A stretch of 56,866 nucleotides of DNA. It comes from an uncultured Verrucomicrobia subdivision 3 bacterium (GTDB lineage Bacteria; Verrucomicrobiota; Verrucomicrobiia; Limisphaerales; UBA11358). Of this stretch, positions 18,433 through 27,425 are shown one piece after another. The translations under genes were made by a program, and so were the position numbers. Under the pieces are notes generated by a model, which worked only from the letters and a program-made list of their open reading frames with translations, had not been told where the DNA came from and searched no databases. Positions within the stretch are counted from its first letter, which is position 1. Each line of letters opens with the position of its first letter. The DNA is taken from positions 1 to 56,866 of the forward strand of contig CAITTG010000019.1 of NCBI GenBank assembly GCA_903895255.1. The letters are read 5' to 3'.

Positions 18433-19482
18433 TCATAAGGTCACTACCTTGCCGGTGCGGACAGATTCCTCCTCCGCTGCGCAAATCTCCACAGCTTGCA
18501 CCCCATCCGCCGGTGTCACGATTGAAGGAGGCGAACCGGCTTGAATGGATTCAATCATATGGCGCAATTCCCCGAGATAACCATCCGAGGTTTCCAATGG
18601 AAGCGCGCGTGGTTGGCCGCCCAACTCGATCAGATGAAGAGCCTGGGCACCCCGCCGACTGTCATAATCCAGGGTCGCGCGCTCGAAATTAAGGGTGTAA
18701 GCCATGGAAAATCCCGCAGCCTGAAGCCAGCTACCCTCCGCGTGAACCAAGGCACCGCCCGCCACTTGATACTGGGTCACCACATGATCGATGGCCCCGC
18801 TGAACACACTCCGGCCCGTGGAAAAAACCCCCAAAGGGCGGTCAAACAGGTATTGCACAAAATCGGTATCATGGATGTGCAAATCCAGCAAAGCGCCGCC
18901 CGACACCACGCCATTAAAGTAATTTTCCCGCCCCCAGGCTGGCGGGGCGGAGACACGACGGAAGCGGGCGGACCATAATTTCCCATAAGTTCCCCCGGCC
19001 ACCAACTCCCGCAAGCCGGACCAACCCGGCCAAAACCGCATGCACATGGCGGGCATAAAATAACCCGGGGAGGTACGGGCGGTTGCGAGAATTTCGCGGG
19101 CAGCCAGGACGGACCGCGCCAGGGGTTTTTCACAAATGACGTGCTTGCCCGCCCGCAAGGCAGAGATCGAATAGGCGACATGGAACTGGGTCGGCAGGCA
19201 TAGGCATACCAAATCGATGTGCGGGTCGGCCAGCAACGCCTCGATTTCCTGGTAAACTTTAATGTCCGGGTCCAAACGAATGGCATCCGCTCCACCGGTG
19301 TTCCCGCTGGCCCCGGCCAGCATGCCATTGACGGGCACCCGACTTTTGCCCGCCACGGCCACAATCCGGGCGCCGGGGATTTGCCGCAGGGCTTTAAGGT
19401 AGGTGACGCCCATGAGGCCCAAGCCCACCACCGCCACGTTGACGGGGGCATTCGTGACCGGGGTTTCAAAAATGGGATTCAT
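18433..19482 (-). CDS. Gfo/Idh/MocA family NAD(P)-dependent oxidoreductase (cytoplasmic)
   Basis: 349 aa. The ATG at 19482 lies two bases after the stop of the upstream gene (TGA-AC-ATG). The Rossmann domain at about 10-130 has VAVVGLGLMGVTYLKAL as the dinucleotide-binding loop and the family signature KHVICEKPLARS at about 107-118, whose lysine is the usual catalytic residue. The C-terminal alpha/beta domain carries GGALLDLHIHDTDFVQYLF, matching the substrate-binding histidine motif. There is no signal peptide, in contrast to the family members at 31628 and 36833. It is the last gene of the minus-strand cluster and probably oxidises a sugar hydroxyl. The substrate is unknown. Confidence 0.88.
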   Translation of the reverse strand: MNPIFETPVTNAPVNVAVVGLGLMGVTYLKALRQIPGARIVAVAGKSRVPVNGMLAGASGNTGGADAIRLDPDIKVYQEIEALLADPHIDLVCLCLPTQFHVAYSISALRAGKHVICEKPLARSVLAAREILATARTSPGYFMPAMCMRFWPGWSGLRELVAGGTYGKLWSARFRRVSAPPAWGRENYFNGVVSGGALLDLHIHDTDFVQYLFDRPLGVFSTGRSVFSGAIDHVVTQYQVAGGALVHAEGSWLQAAGFSMAYTLNFERATLDYDSRRGAQALHLIELGGQPRALPLETSDGYLGELRHMIESIQAGSPPSIVTPADGVQAVEICAAEEESVRTGKVVTL

Positions 19483-19484
19483 GT

Positions 19485-21725
19485 TCAGGCAACGCATTCC
19501 AAAATAAAGTACCGCGAGACAAGAGTGGCATCCACGGACCAGGCCCCGCCGGCCAAGGGTTGGGCGGGTCGCGCCGCCGGCAAATCCGGACTGTGCAACC
19601 ACACAGCGGTGCCGGGAGTTGTTGGCGACAAGATCAATGATCCATTCAACGGGGCATAATGCAGCGCTTGCACCAACCGCTCCTGGTTAAAATGGTTTTG
19701 CAGGGTGGGATGCAGCACCGTTCCCACATCGGCGGGCAGCGCATGGATAAGCAACCGGTTCCCGTCCCGGTAGGATCGCGTCCGCCAGATGGCGGGGAAT
19801 CCCGCCAGGGTGAAAGCGGCCGGTTGGTGAAGCGCCAGGAGCGTAATTACGGAAGCGGCAAGCGCTGGTTGGGCCAGGCGTTCGGGACGCCAGAAAAACC
19901 ACCCGCGCCCCATCGACTGCCGCAGCCAGCCGGCCTGAGTTTGAGCGACCACGGAACCAGCGAGACGGCAGGTCGCGAGCGACACGGGCTTGGGAAAGTT
20001 TTGGTACGGCGGAAAACGGCCGGGCCGGGCCGGTTCAACCAAGGCAACAGCCAGCCCGAGAGTCTCAAGCCACGGTTGGGGTGAACGAATCCCAGTTGCA
20101 TCGTAATAGCCGGTGGGCCCGGTGGCAACCACCGCGCCGCCGGCGGTCATGAAAGCCTCCAAGGCGGCCCGTTCGTCCTGCGAAAGGCACATCACACTGC
20201 TGAGGAACAGCACCTTGGTTTGGCCAAAGACCGGAATTTCCGCATGCACTGCCGCGGCCACATTGGCCTGCATCAGGGTCGAGCAGGTGGCATTGTAATC
20301 GTTGGCGTAGTCCCCGGGCACCTCCCCGTAAAAATCACGGGTGGCCCGGGAAAATAAAATTGCCACGGGGGCCACCACTTCCCCACGGAACAAGTCGGGG
20401 TGAGCCATTTCCCAGCGATAGCCCTCGCCCACGAGTTCCGGGTCGTCGGCCAGCCCGGCCAATTCCGCGGGGGAGACATCCAGCCGGCCTTTCAAGGTGC
20501 TAAACCAGCAATCAGAACCGAGAAATTTATTCACGGCCCAGATAAAAAAGGCGGTGTCGGGAAAGAAGCCGTAACCCAGGCCGAAGCAAGGGGCGGCGTG
20601 GGCGCGGGCGATAGCGAGGTGCAGCAACTGACTGGGCACGCGGTCATCCCAGGTGCCTTGCAGCGTGGGGGTGGAGCCGCACATTTCGAGCATGACGTGA
20701 TTGCAGTTCTGGATGAAATCCTGATAACTCATGCCAAAACCGGGCAGGTAATAATTGTCGCTGCTGGAGCAGCAGGTTAGCAGTGGAAAACCGGCGGGCA
20801 CGGCGGCGCGAACCAGGCCCAAAAAATCGCGGGTGGAATGATAGCGCAGGGTAATCCAATCACGAAACGCGGGAGCGCGGCGGTTCCCCCAAAAGGTGGT
20901 GTCAGCCACCGGCGGCAAAGTGTGTCCATAATCCTGCTGAAAACGAAGGCGGCAGTAGTGGCAGCCGCAGGCATGCCAGTCCGCGTAGAAAATCGCGTCG
21001 TCACTCATCAGGCCATCGATGCCAGTGTCGGCCAGCAAGCGGCGCACATAGGTCTGATAGGCCGACTGGAAACCAGGGTGATTGGGACAAAATTGCTCGG
21101 CGTTGTAGGCTGGCAAATAAACCGGCTTCGCGGTGTCCACGTCCAGCATGCGCCAGTCGTTCAGGTGGGAACCGGCAAACTGCCAGGTGGCGGCCTCGTC
21201 ATAGTTGGGATAAAACGGGAGGTGATGCCGGTTGCGGTGCCAGACATTCAGGGCTTCGGCGGGAGTGCGCGGCCGTTGCACCACTCCCGCGGAGTGATGG
21301 TCGAATAACAGGATTTGGCGCTGGTGCAATTCGTCCGCGATGAATCGGATTTCGTCATGCAGCCGCCCCCAAACGGGCAGAAAATCCCAGCGCAAATGCG
21401 CGCCAAAAATGATGCAGCAGTTAACTCCGTTGGTCGCGCAGGTGTCCGCCCGGCGACGGATCTTGTCCATCAATTCCGGATTCGGCCAGGCGAGGTCGTC
21501 CCAGTTGAGCCACCAACTGACGGCGCGGTAACGCGGGCGGGACGGGACGGGCGCCGGCAGGGTCGCGACCTGCCCGCCCGCGGGTGCAGCCGCCCAAGCG
21601 GCCCCGGGGAGCAGGCTGGTGGCGGCCATGATGCCGCCGAGCGATTGCATAAACGCCCGGCGGGTCCAGCCACCCCCGGCGGGGGAAGGCGGGTCCAGCG
21701 CGGCAACTGAGGTGGGCTTGGGCAT
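19485..21725 (-). CDS. Tat-exported GH42-like (GH-A clan) putative glycosidase
   Basis: 746 aa. A twin-arginine signal, TRRAFMQSLGGIMAATSLLPGAAWA (in two parts TRRAFMQ and the hydrophobic stretch), lies at about 21-46. A TIM-barrel-like domain spans about 70-430 (LMSDDAIFYADWHACGCHYC resembles the Asp/Cys region of GH42-type proteins). A flavodoxin-like domain at about 455-570 resembles the beta-galactosidase trimerisation fold (KVLFLSSVMCLSQDERAALE and GGAVVATGPTGYYD). It is likely folded and metal-loaded in the cytoplasm before export. It sits two bases before the oxidoreductase start and two bases after the ceramidase-like stop. Substrate unknown; the family assignment is by layout, not by a complete catalytic motif. 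Confidence 0.65.
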   Translation of the reverse strand: MPKPTSVAALDPPSPAGGGWTRRAFMQSLGGIMAATSLLPGAAWAAAPAGGQVATLPAPVPSRPRYRAVSWWLNWDDLAWPNPELMDKIRRRADTCATNGVNCCIIFGAHLRWDFLPVWGRLHDEIRFIADELHQRQILLFDHHSAGVVQRPRTPAEALNVWHRNRHHLPFYPNYDEAATWQFAGSHLNDWRMLDVDTAKPVYLPAYNAEQFCPNHPGFQSAYQTYVRRLLADTGIDGLMSDDAIFYADWHACGCHYCRLRFQQDYGHTLPPVADTTFWGNRRAPAFRDWITLRYHSTRDFLGLVRAAVPAGFPLLTCCSSSDNYYLPGFGMSYQDFIQNCNHVMLEMCGSTPTLQGTWDDRVPSQLLHLAIARAHAAPCFGLGYGFFPDTAFFIWAVNKFLGSDCWFSTLKGRLDVSPAELAGLADDPELVGEGYRWEMAHPDLFRGEVVAPVAILFSRATRDFYGEVPGDYANDYNATCSTLMQANVAAAVHAEIPVFGQTKVLFLSSVMCLSQDERAALEAFMTAGGAVVATGPTGYYDATGIRSPQPWLETLGLAVALVEPARPGRFPPYQNFPKPVSLATCRLAGSVVAQTQAGWLRQSMGRGWFFWRPERLAQPALAASVITLLALHQPAAFTLAGFPAIWRTRSYRDGNRLLIHALPADVGTVLHPTLQNHFNQERLVQALHYAPLNGSLILSPTTPGTAVWLHSPDLPAARPAQPLAGGAWSVDATLVSRYFILECVA

Positions 21726-21727
21726 AA

Positions 21728-23032
21728 TCAGTGACGCACCCAGGCTGGCGTGAATCCGCGGGCTGAGGGCGCCTGAACCGGCAGCTCGCGGATCAACTCG
21801 GCAGAGGCGGCGGCCAGCAATTCAAGCCCCCCTGCCCGGGGACGAAAGACACCGTAAAACAAATGAGCCACATCCACCTCGTAGCCGCCTTCCGCATAAG
21901 CCGCGCGGGTGGGCAGATACCCCAAATCGCCATTGGCATAACCGACCAGATAAGTCGGGGCGGAGCGTTCGCGCCGCAACCAGTCGGTGAATTCGGAAAA
22001 AACCTCGGCGTTGGCGCCCAGTAACAAAACGTCGTTGAAGCCCACCGCGAAGAGCTCGGCGGCGTGAAACGGGGGGGAGCCAGACAACTGCCCTTGCAGC
22101 CGGGCGTTCCGCCAGTGCTCGACCACGCGAAGATATTTATCCCCCCATTGGTTCAGCGGCACGAGGTTTTGCCGGGCCTGCCGGGCAAACTGGTTGATGC
22201 CGTCGGCATCCAGGGTGTCCAGCGGCAACCGCACCAGGCGACGGGCGAGGTTCAAACGTGGTTGGGGATCGCAAGTGGCTGCCTTGAGCTGGGGAGCAAC
22301 GGCGGCGGCCAGCTGACGTCCCCAGAGTTTCACCTGTTCAAAAGAGACATTTTCGGCCGGGGGATTGAGGTTGCCGCAGGCACCATTGGTAAGGAGCACC
22401 ACCGGGGACCCGGGCAACGTCTGGGCCAACTCCACGGCGGCGGCGCCAAAAATATCGGCACTGATCCAGCGATTGCCCGCGCCCAGGGCCACGGGATGCA
22501 TGGCATAGTTGACCAGCACGGCGGCGAAATCACCATTGGACCGCCGGAACCCCAGGGCGGCCACCCGGGGATCGGTATGGGGCGTGACGGTCTGGCGCCG
22601 CTCCACGGCCAGGTCACAGTGCCCCTCCACGATGGTCAAACCAACCGGCTCGGAGTGTTGCAAGGCAATCCTCGCCCCCTGGCGCAATCGATGGTGCAAC
22701 AAAGCCACATAAGCGGCGTCATATTCACCCGCCTCGCGCAAATGGATCGTGGCGGGCCCGGCATGGGTATGGGTGGCGGACAAAATGACCTGCTCCGCCA
22801 GAAGTCCCAAATGGGTCCGGGCCCATTGCCGGAAATCAGCCACAATCTGGTGGTCAAAGCCGATTAAGTCGCAGTGAATCCACAGCAGCCGGGCCTCCGC
22901 GGTGGCGAGATAGAGGACTTTGGCAAACAGCGGGTCCAGCAAGCCCGTGGAAGGCTGCTGGCGGGCGGCAAACCCGGATAATTCACCCCCCAAAGGCGGG
23001 GTAATATCAATTTGCGCGGTGCCCAGGATCAT
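21728..23032 (-). CDS. Neutral/alkaline ceramidase-like hydrolase, no signal peptide
   Basis: 434 aa. It matches the N-terminal catalytic domain of neutral/alkaline ceramidases: ITPPLGGELSGF near the start, SATHTHAGP at about 85-93 (zinc-binding histidines), NYAMHPVALGAG near 175, and TNGACGNLNP near 217 with the Ser-equivalent region. True ceramidases are secreted, about 650-700 aa and have a C-terminal domain; this one lacks both, so it may hydrolyse another amide (for example on an amino sugar). It overlaps the DegT gene by 4 bp (ATGA). A secreted paralogue lies at 35385. Confidence 0.75.
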   Translation of the reverse strand: MILGTAQIDITPPLGGELSGFAARQQPSTGLLDPLFAKVLYLATAEARLLWIHCDLIGFDHQIVADFRQWARTHLGLLAEQVILSATHTHAGPATIHLREAGEYDAAYVALLHHRLRQGARIALQHSEPVGLTIVEGHCDLAVERRQTVTPHTDPRVAALGFRRSNGDFAAVLVNYAMHPVALGAGNRWISADIFGAAAVELAQTLPGSPVVLLTNGACGNLNPPAENVSFEQVKLWGRQLAAAVAPQLKAATCDPQPRLNLARRLVRLPLDTLDADGINQFARQARQNLVPLNQWGDKYLRVVEHWRNARLQGQLSGSPPFHAAELFAVGFNDVLLLGANAEVFSEFTDWLRRERSAPTYLVGYANGDLGYLPTRAAYAEGGYEVDVAHLFYGVFRPRAGGLELLAAASAELIRELPVQAPSARGFTPAWVRH

Positions 23033-24273
23033 GTGGCGCCTCCGGTGAGGGCGTGGCGCTGGCGGTGCACTTTTTCAAAGGCGCGGGCGATGTCATCCAT
23101 GTCCGCCTGCGGGCCCAGGAACAAACTTTGCTCCAGCCAGGCTCCCTGGCGGGCACAAATGGTTTCGCAGTTGGGACAACGGACACTGGCGTAATCCAAG
23201 GACTGGCGGATCTCGGGAAGGTACGGACCAAAGGCGCGATTGAGAAACAAGGGCTGGCGGTACAAAGGCAGGGCATACCCTCCGGAAACGGGAATTCCCT
23301 CGGCGGACAAGGCCTGGAGGATGGCGGCACGCGGCGCGCCAAAAGCGGTGGCATCAATGCGAAAGAGAAACAGGTGATAACTGTGGCGGGTTGTGGCGGT
23401 CGTTCGCACCTGGGGATGAATCCCGGGGATTTGCCGCAGCCGCGCCGCCAGGTACTGGCCATTGCGGTCACGCATGATGGTTTGCTCCTCCAAACGGTCC
23501 AATTGGGCATTCAGGATCGCCCCCTGAAATTCACCCAGTCGATAATTGGCGGACATTACATGATGTTCGTACCACAAGCCGCCGGCGATGCGTCCACAAT
23601 TCTGGATGGAGCGACAGGCAGCGGCGAGGTCGTCATCATTGGTCACCACGATGCCCCCCTCGCCACTTGTGAGGTTTTTACTGGATTGAAAGGAAAAGGA
23701 ACCCAGATGACCGACGGAACCCACGCCCTGTCCTTCGTAAATGGCTCCGTGGGCGTGCGCGGCATCTTCAATCACGACCAGATTGTGCTGCTTGGCGATG
23801 GCGAGGATGGCCCCCAGCTCCACAGGCTGGCCGGCCATGTGCACCACGATGATGGCGCGGGTGCGCGGGGTGATGGCGGCGGCCACCGCGACGGGATCCA
23901 GGTTGAAGGTCGCCAGATCAATATCGGCAAAAACCGGCACGGCATTGGCCTCCACCACGGCCGTGGCCGTGGCCAGAAATGTGTAGGGCGGCACAATGAC
24001 TTCATCGTTGGCTTGAATGCCCGCCGCCATCAGGGCGATCCGCAAAGAGACGGTGCCATTCACGACCGCGATGCCATGCCGGCAGCCATGAAAGGCGGCG
24101 AAACGCTGTTCAAATTCGGCGACTTGGGGACCGGCGAGCCGCCCCCATTTTCCGCTATGCAGCACTTCCAGCAGACGTTGCTCCTCGGCGGCTCCGTAAA
24201 CCGGCCATTGGGTGAAGGGTGCGGTGCGGACCCTGTCACCGCCGTGCAGCGCGAGTTTGGCATTGGGATTCAT
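23029..24273 (-). CDS. DegT/DnrJ/EryC1/StrS family aminotransferase (cytoplasmic)
   Basis: 414 aa PLP-dependent sugar aminotransferase. The Schiff-base lysine is K199 in FSFQSSKNLTSGEGG, with IEDAAHAHGA (Asp for the pyridine nitrogen) at 168-177 and NDEVIVPPYTFLATATAV at about 89-106. There is no export signal. It starts the module with the ceramidase-like gene (4-bp overlap), the GH42-like protein and a Gfo/Idh/MocA oxidoreductase. An oxidoreductase plus a DegT aminotransferase is the classic pair for converting a sugar hydroxyl into an amine, as in GnnA/GnnB, or for the reverse in catabolism. A paralogue with a Tat signal lies at 33041. Confidence 0.9.
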   Translation of the reverse strand: MNPNAKLALHGGDRVRTAPFTQWPVYGAAEEQRLLEVLHSGKWGRLAGPQVAEFEQRFAAFHGCRHGIAVVNGTVSLRIALMAAGIQANDEVIVPPYTFLATATAVVEANAVPVFADIDLATFNLDPVAVAAAITPRTRAIIVVHMAGQPVELGAILAIAKQHNLVVIEDAAHAHGAIYEGQGVGSVGHLGSFSFQSSKNLTSGEGGIVVTNDDDLAAACRSIQNCGRIAGGLWYEHHVMSANYRLGEFQGAILNAQLDRLEEQTIMRDRNGQYLAARLRQIPGIHPQVRTTATTRHSYHLFLFRIDATAFGAPRAAILQALSAEGIPVSGGYALPLYRQPLFLNRAFGPYLPEIRQSLDYASVRCPNCETICARQGAWLEQSLFLGPQADMDDIARAFEKVHRQRHALTGGAT

Positions 24274-24285
24274 AATTTATAAAAG

Positions 24286-25614
24286 TCAAGGCAGCGGCGC
24301 CGGTAATTGGGATTTTAAAGCCGCAACATCGGCATCCAGCGAAGCTTTCTCCGCCTGGTATTGATGGGGGAAAGCCGCTTTGAAACGGGCATCCAAAGCC
24401 TGGATGGAAGCCACATACGCCACGGCCGCCGGGGTGGCGGCAGGTTCGTTGAGCAATTGTTGCAGGCGCGCCCGCACGGGATTGAAGCTGGTTTTATGGC
24501 CGGAGCCGGGGCTCAATAACATGCCTGGATAAGTCTCCACGAGTTCGCACAGCACTTGGCGCTGGTCGGCATCATCCGCCTGCAGCCAGATGGCCTGACC
24601 GATGGAGCGGTTGGGGTCGTAGGCCCGCGGGTTATAAGCGTAATCCGCGCAGGTCGCCAGGGGGATGCGGTTGATTTCGTTCTGCGAGCGCAAGGGATTG
24701 CTCACGTACCCATCCAGAATGTCACATAGATTGGGGTCGCGTCCGGTGACGGGGCCCAGGTGCATGGTGGGGTGGCCGTCGTTGACGGGGTAATTATCCC
24801 AAAGGATGACACGGTGCTGGACGAGCGCGCGGAATTTTTTCGCGGCCGGCAGGGTAATTGGCCCCACCACGGCATCGCCCGTCCAGAAGACATAGATCTC
24901 TGGATCCAGGGTTTTCGCCAACTGCTCCAAATAGGGACGCTGTTGGGGACGCGATCCGTCACCCCAATAGTAAGTGGGACAGAAAATCATCCGGGCTCCC
25001 GCATCCCGCAGTTTAAGCCGGTGATAGATCGCATTGCAGACTTCCGCCTGCGAGGCGGCGTCGATGCCATTGGTCGCGTCATCCAGGGCCAGGTTGAACC
25101 ATCGGACGCCGAGTCCCTGCATCCAGGCGTAATGTTTGAAGAGGAGATCCACATTCTCCGGCGAGTGATCATTGACCGTGCGCGCGCTAAAGAGATTGGG
25201 ATTCATGCTGAAGCAGAACTGCAGCCCATGCGCCCGGGCCGAACGGACCACCTGCTCGTACGCGGCTTTTTTGGCGGGCGGCAGGTCCTCCCACCAGCGA
25301 TTGGCCCCGCGCTCGGACCATTGGTGATGCTCCAAGTCAAACATGGACAAGTAACAGTTCATGAGGAAATTCATCCGGCAGCGGGCGATGAAAGGTATCT
25401 CGGCGAGATACTGCTCGGGCGTCCACGCCCAGCCCTTGGTGCCGCGAATTTTGAAACCCGGGGCGGATCCCAGGGGCAAGGGTTCGGGGAATTCCCGGGC
25501 TTGCGCCGGCAGGATAATATTGAAAGTCGCAACATCGTTGGTGGAGCCCAACAACCGGCTGCTGCATCCGAAGCAAAAGCAGACACAGGCTAGAAGCATT
25601 AATGGCCGCCTCAC
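24286..25614 (-). CDS. Putative secreted GH84-like beta-N-acetylglucosaminidase
   Basis: 442 aa from GTG 25614, which overlaps the SSS symporter stop (GTGA); longer forms shadow that gene. The N-terminus MRRPLMLLACVCFCFGCSS is a signal peptide, possibly lipoprotein-type although the lipobox is imperfect. The catalytic TIM barrel resembles GH84 NAGidase: the paired aspartates D178-D179 in LALDDATNG, TYYWGDGSRPQQRPYLEQL, and IYVFWTGDAVVGP followed by VILWDNYPVND. The expected product is GlcNAc or another HexNAc from glycans. Products would feed nagA/nagB in the same cluster. GH84 usually opens with a conserved EGFYG-type motif; here the equivalent stretch is IRGTKGWAWTPEQYL, so substrate preference may differ. 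Confidence 0.75.
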   Translation of the reverse strand: MRRPLMLLACVCFCFGCSSRLLGSTNDVATFNIILPAQAREFPEPLPLGSAPGFKIRGTKGWAWTPEQYLAEIPFIARCRMNFLMNCYLSMFDLEHHQWSERGANRWWEDLPPAKKAAYEQVVRSARAHGLQFCFSMNPNLFSARTVNDHSPENVDLLFKHYAWMQGLGVRWFNLALDDATNGIDAASQAEVCNAIYHRLKLRDAGARMIFCPTYYWGDGSRPQQRPYLEQLAKTLDPEIYVFWTGDAVVGPITLPAAKKFRALVQHRVILWDNYPVNDGHPTMHLGPVTGRDPNLCDILDGYVSNPLRSQNEINRIPLATCADYAYNPRAYDPNRSIGQAIWLQADDADQRQVLCELVETYPGMLLSPGSGHKTSFNPVRARLQQLLNEPAATPAAVAYVASIQALDARFKAAFPHQYQAEKASLDADVAALKSQLPAPLP

Positions 25615-27398
25615 GGTGCCACCTCCACACTTGGTTTTGTCGCTGGCTGGTGGATGCCTCCCTGGCATAGCATGCGGTACAGCAGCCACAAGGCCGTTAC
25701 CAAAGTGGTCGTCAGCGCCAGGCCCAACCGCCACCAGTCACCCACGAAGATGGCATTGGTGGCCAGCACCAAACCCAGCGAGGCGGCCATGCCGAGCAGG
25801 GAATCCACCACCATGACTCCAGTGGAGGGCTCCATCGCGGGCGGCAAGGGGCAAAACCCACGAACGGGTTTCCAAAAGCCGGGGGGACGGCAGCGGGCGT
25901 AGAAGCGCCGCAGGGTTGCCGGCGTTTCCGGCGGGGTCAGCAGGGTCACTGTGATCAAGACCACCAGGCTCAGACCAAAGAGCAGCCCCAGCCCCTGCCA
26001 CATCGGTTTGCTTTGAAAGTCCAGGCCGAACCAAATGAGGATGGACAGTGGCAGCCCGAGCAGGACGGCGGAGAGTTCGCCCCAGACATTAAAACGCCAC
26101 CAGAAAAAGCGGAGCCAGGAGAGCGGCAGCAGAAAAATGACCATGGCGGAATTGATGAACAAGAACCAGCTGACCATGTTGTCAACGAAGAGAATGGTCA
26201 CCGTGGCGGCGAATAGAAACAATGCCAGCGAAGTCAGCCGGCTTACCCAGATTTTGCCGTCCTTCTCCGCCAGCCGCGCCGGCAGCAAATCATTCACCAC
26301 AAAACTCCCGCCCCAGTTGATTAAAGAACTCAAGGACCCCATGAAGGCGGCGACTTCCGCCGCGACCAGCAGTCCGATAAAACCATGAGGTAAATGTGAA
26401 GCTTTGATCAATTCGCCCCAGGCGAAAGCGGGATCCGCCAGCACTACCGAACCCGCCGGGGCAGCGCCCAGATGCTTTTCCAAATCGGTCGTCCAAAAGA
26501 GCGACATGGCAACCACCCCCAGACCGATCAAGGGCAGGGTGCGAAACGAGAGCGCGAGAATGGAATTAAACAACTGGCCGCCGATGGCATGCCGCTCACT
26601 GCGGGCGGCCATGAAACGTTGCGCGGTCATGCCCTCGCCCGCCGTGGGCGAACCCGCGAAAAACCAGCCTTGCACAAACAGGGCCACCAGGGTGAGCAGA
26701 TCAATTGAGGGACTCGGCGGGGTTTGCACCAAGCCCGCGGGCCGGATGGTTTGGACGTGCTGCAGAATGTGCTGCCACCCGCCTTGCTGGCTGACCGCCA
26801 GCACCAGGAAAACCGTGCTACCCGTGATCATGATGCCAAACTGAACCACATCCGCATAGACAACCCCCAGCAAACCGCCAAACATCGTATATACCACCGT
26901 AATCCCGCCAAAAATCAGAAGCACCTGCCAGGTCGCCAGCGGACAGAGGGGGGCGAGGGTTTTGGCAAAAAACCCAGTGATGTAGGCGATAATGAGCACT
27001 GCAAAGCCAAAGCTGCAAACCACCGCGTAGATCTTCCGGGCAACCAAAGCCGGCTGGCCACCATAACGCAGCGAAATCAGCTCGGCGGTGGTGACAATTT
27101 GCATCCGCCGCCACAAGCGGGCCCATACGATGGCCACCAAGGGCATCCAGACGATCCAACTGGCCCACCACAGCCAGTTGCCGGACAGGCCGAAGACGAG
27201 CACCAGCATGACAAACGCTCCCGTGCCGGAACTGTAGGTGGCCGTGTTGGAGAGACCGATTGCCCACCATGGCAAATCGCGGTCCCCGGCAAAGTAGCCG
27301 GCCGCACCCTTGCCCGAAGCACGACGCGCAAACAGCAACCCCACGGCAAATACCAGCCCGCAGGAAGCCGCCACGACCAGCCAGTCAATTATATTCAT
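25611..27398 (-). CDS. Sodium:solute symporter (SSS family)
   Basis: 595 aa with about 13 hydrophobic helices, starting at residue 5 with no signal peptide. Typical SSS features are GLLFARRASGKGAAGYFAGDRDLPWWAIGLSN in two adjacent parts near residues 20-52, RRMQIVTTAELISLRYG near 97-113, and GGLLGVVYADVVQFGIM near 174-190. It should import a sugar or sugar acid with Na+. It overlaps the GH84-like gene, which suggests uptake of the hexosaminidase product or a related monosaccharide. A second importer, an MFS carrier, is at 37830, so the locus may import two kinds of sugar. Confidence 0.9.
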   Translation of the reverse strand: MNIIDWLVVAASCGLVFAVGLLFARRASGKGAAGYFAGDRDLPWWAIGLSNTATYSSGTGAFVMLVLVFGLSGNWLWWASWIVWMPLVAIVWARLWRRMQIVTTAELISLRYGGQPALVARKIYAVVCSFGFAVLIIAYITGFFAKTLAPLCPLATWQVLLIFGGITVVYTMFGGLLGVVYADVVQFGIMITGSTVFLVLAVSQQGGWQHILQHVQTIRPAGLVQTPPSPSIDLLTLVALFVQGWFFAGSPTAGEGMTAQRFMAARSERHAIGGQLFNSILALSFRTLPLIGLGVVAMSLFWTTDLEKHLGAAPAGSVVLADPAFAWGELIKASHLPHGFIGLLVAAEVAAFMGSLSSLINWGGSFVVNDLLPARLAEKDGKIWVSRLTSLALFLFAATVTILFVDNMVSWFLFINSAMVIFLLPLSWLRFFWWRFNVWGELSAVLLGLPLSILIWFGLDFQSKPMWQGLGLLFGLSLVVLITVTLLTPPETPATLRRFYARCRPPGFWKPVRGFCPLPPAMEPSTGVMVVDSLLGMAASLGLVLATNAIFVGDWWRLGLALTTTLVTALWLLYRMLCQGGIHQPATKPSVEVAP

Positions 27399-27425
27399 GT
27401 GAGGATGAGCGGCAAAATGGGTTGT

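Noticed and set aside
23053..24282. Long open frame (409 codons) opposite the DegT aminotransferase
   Set aside because: Its sequence is the mirror of a gene with complete PLP motifs; it has no recognisable domain and is a GC-rich antisense shadow.
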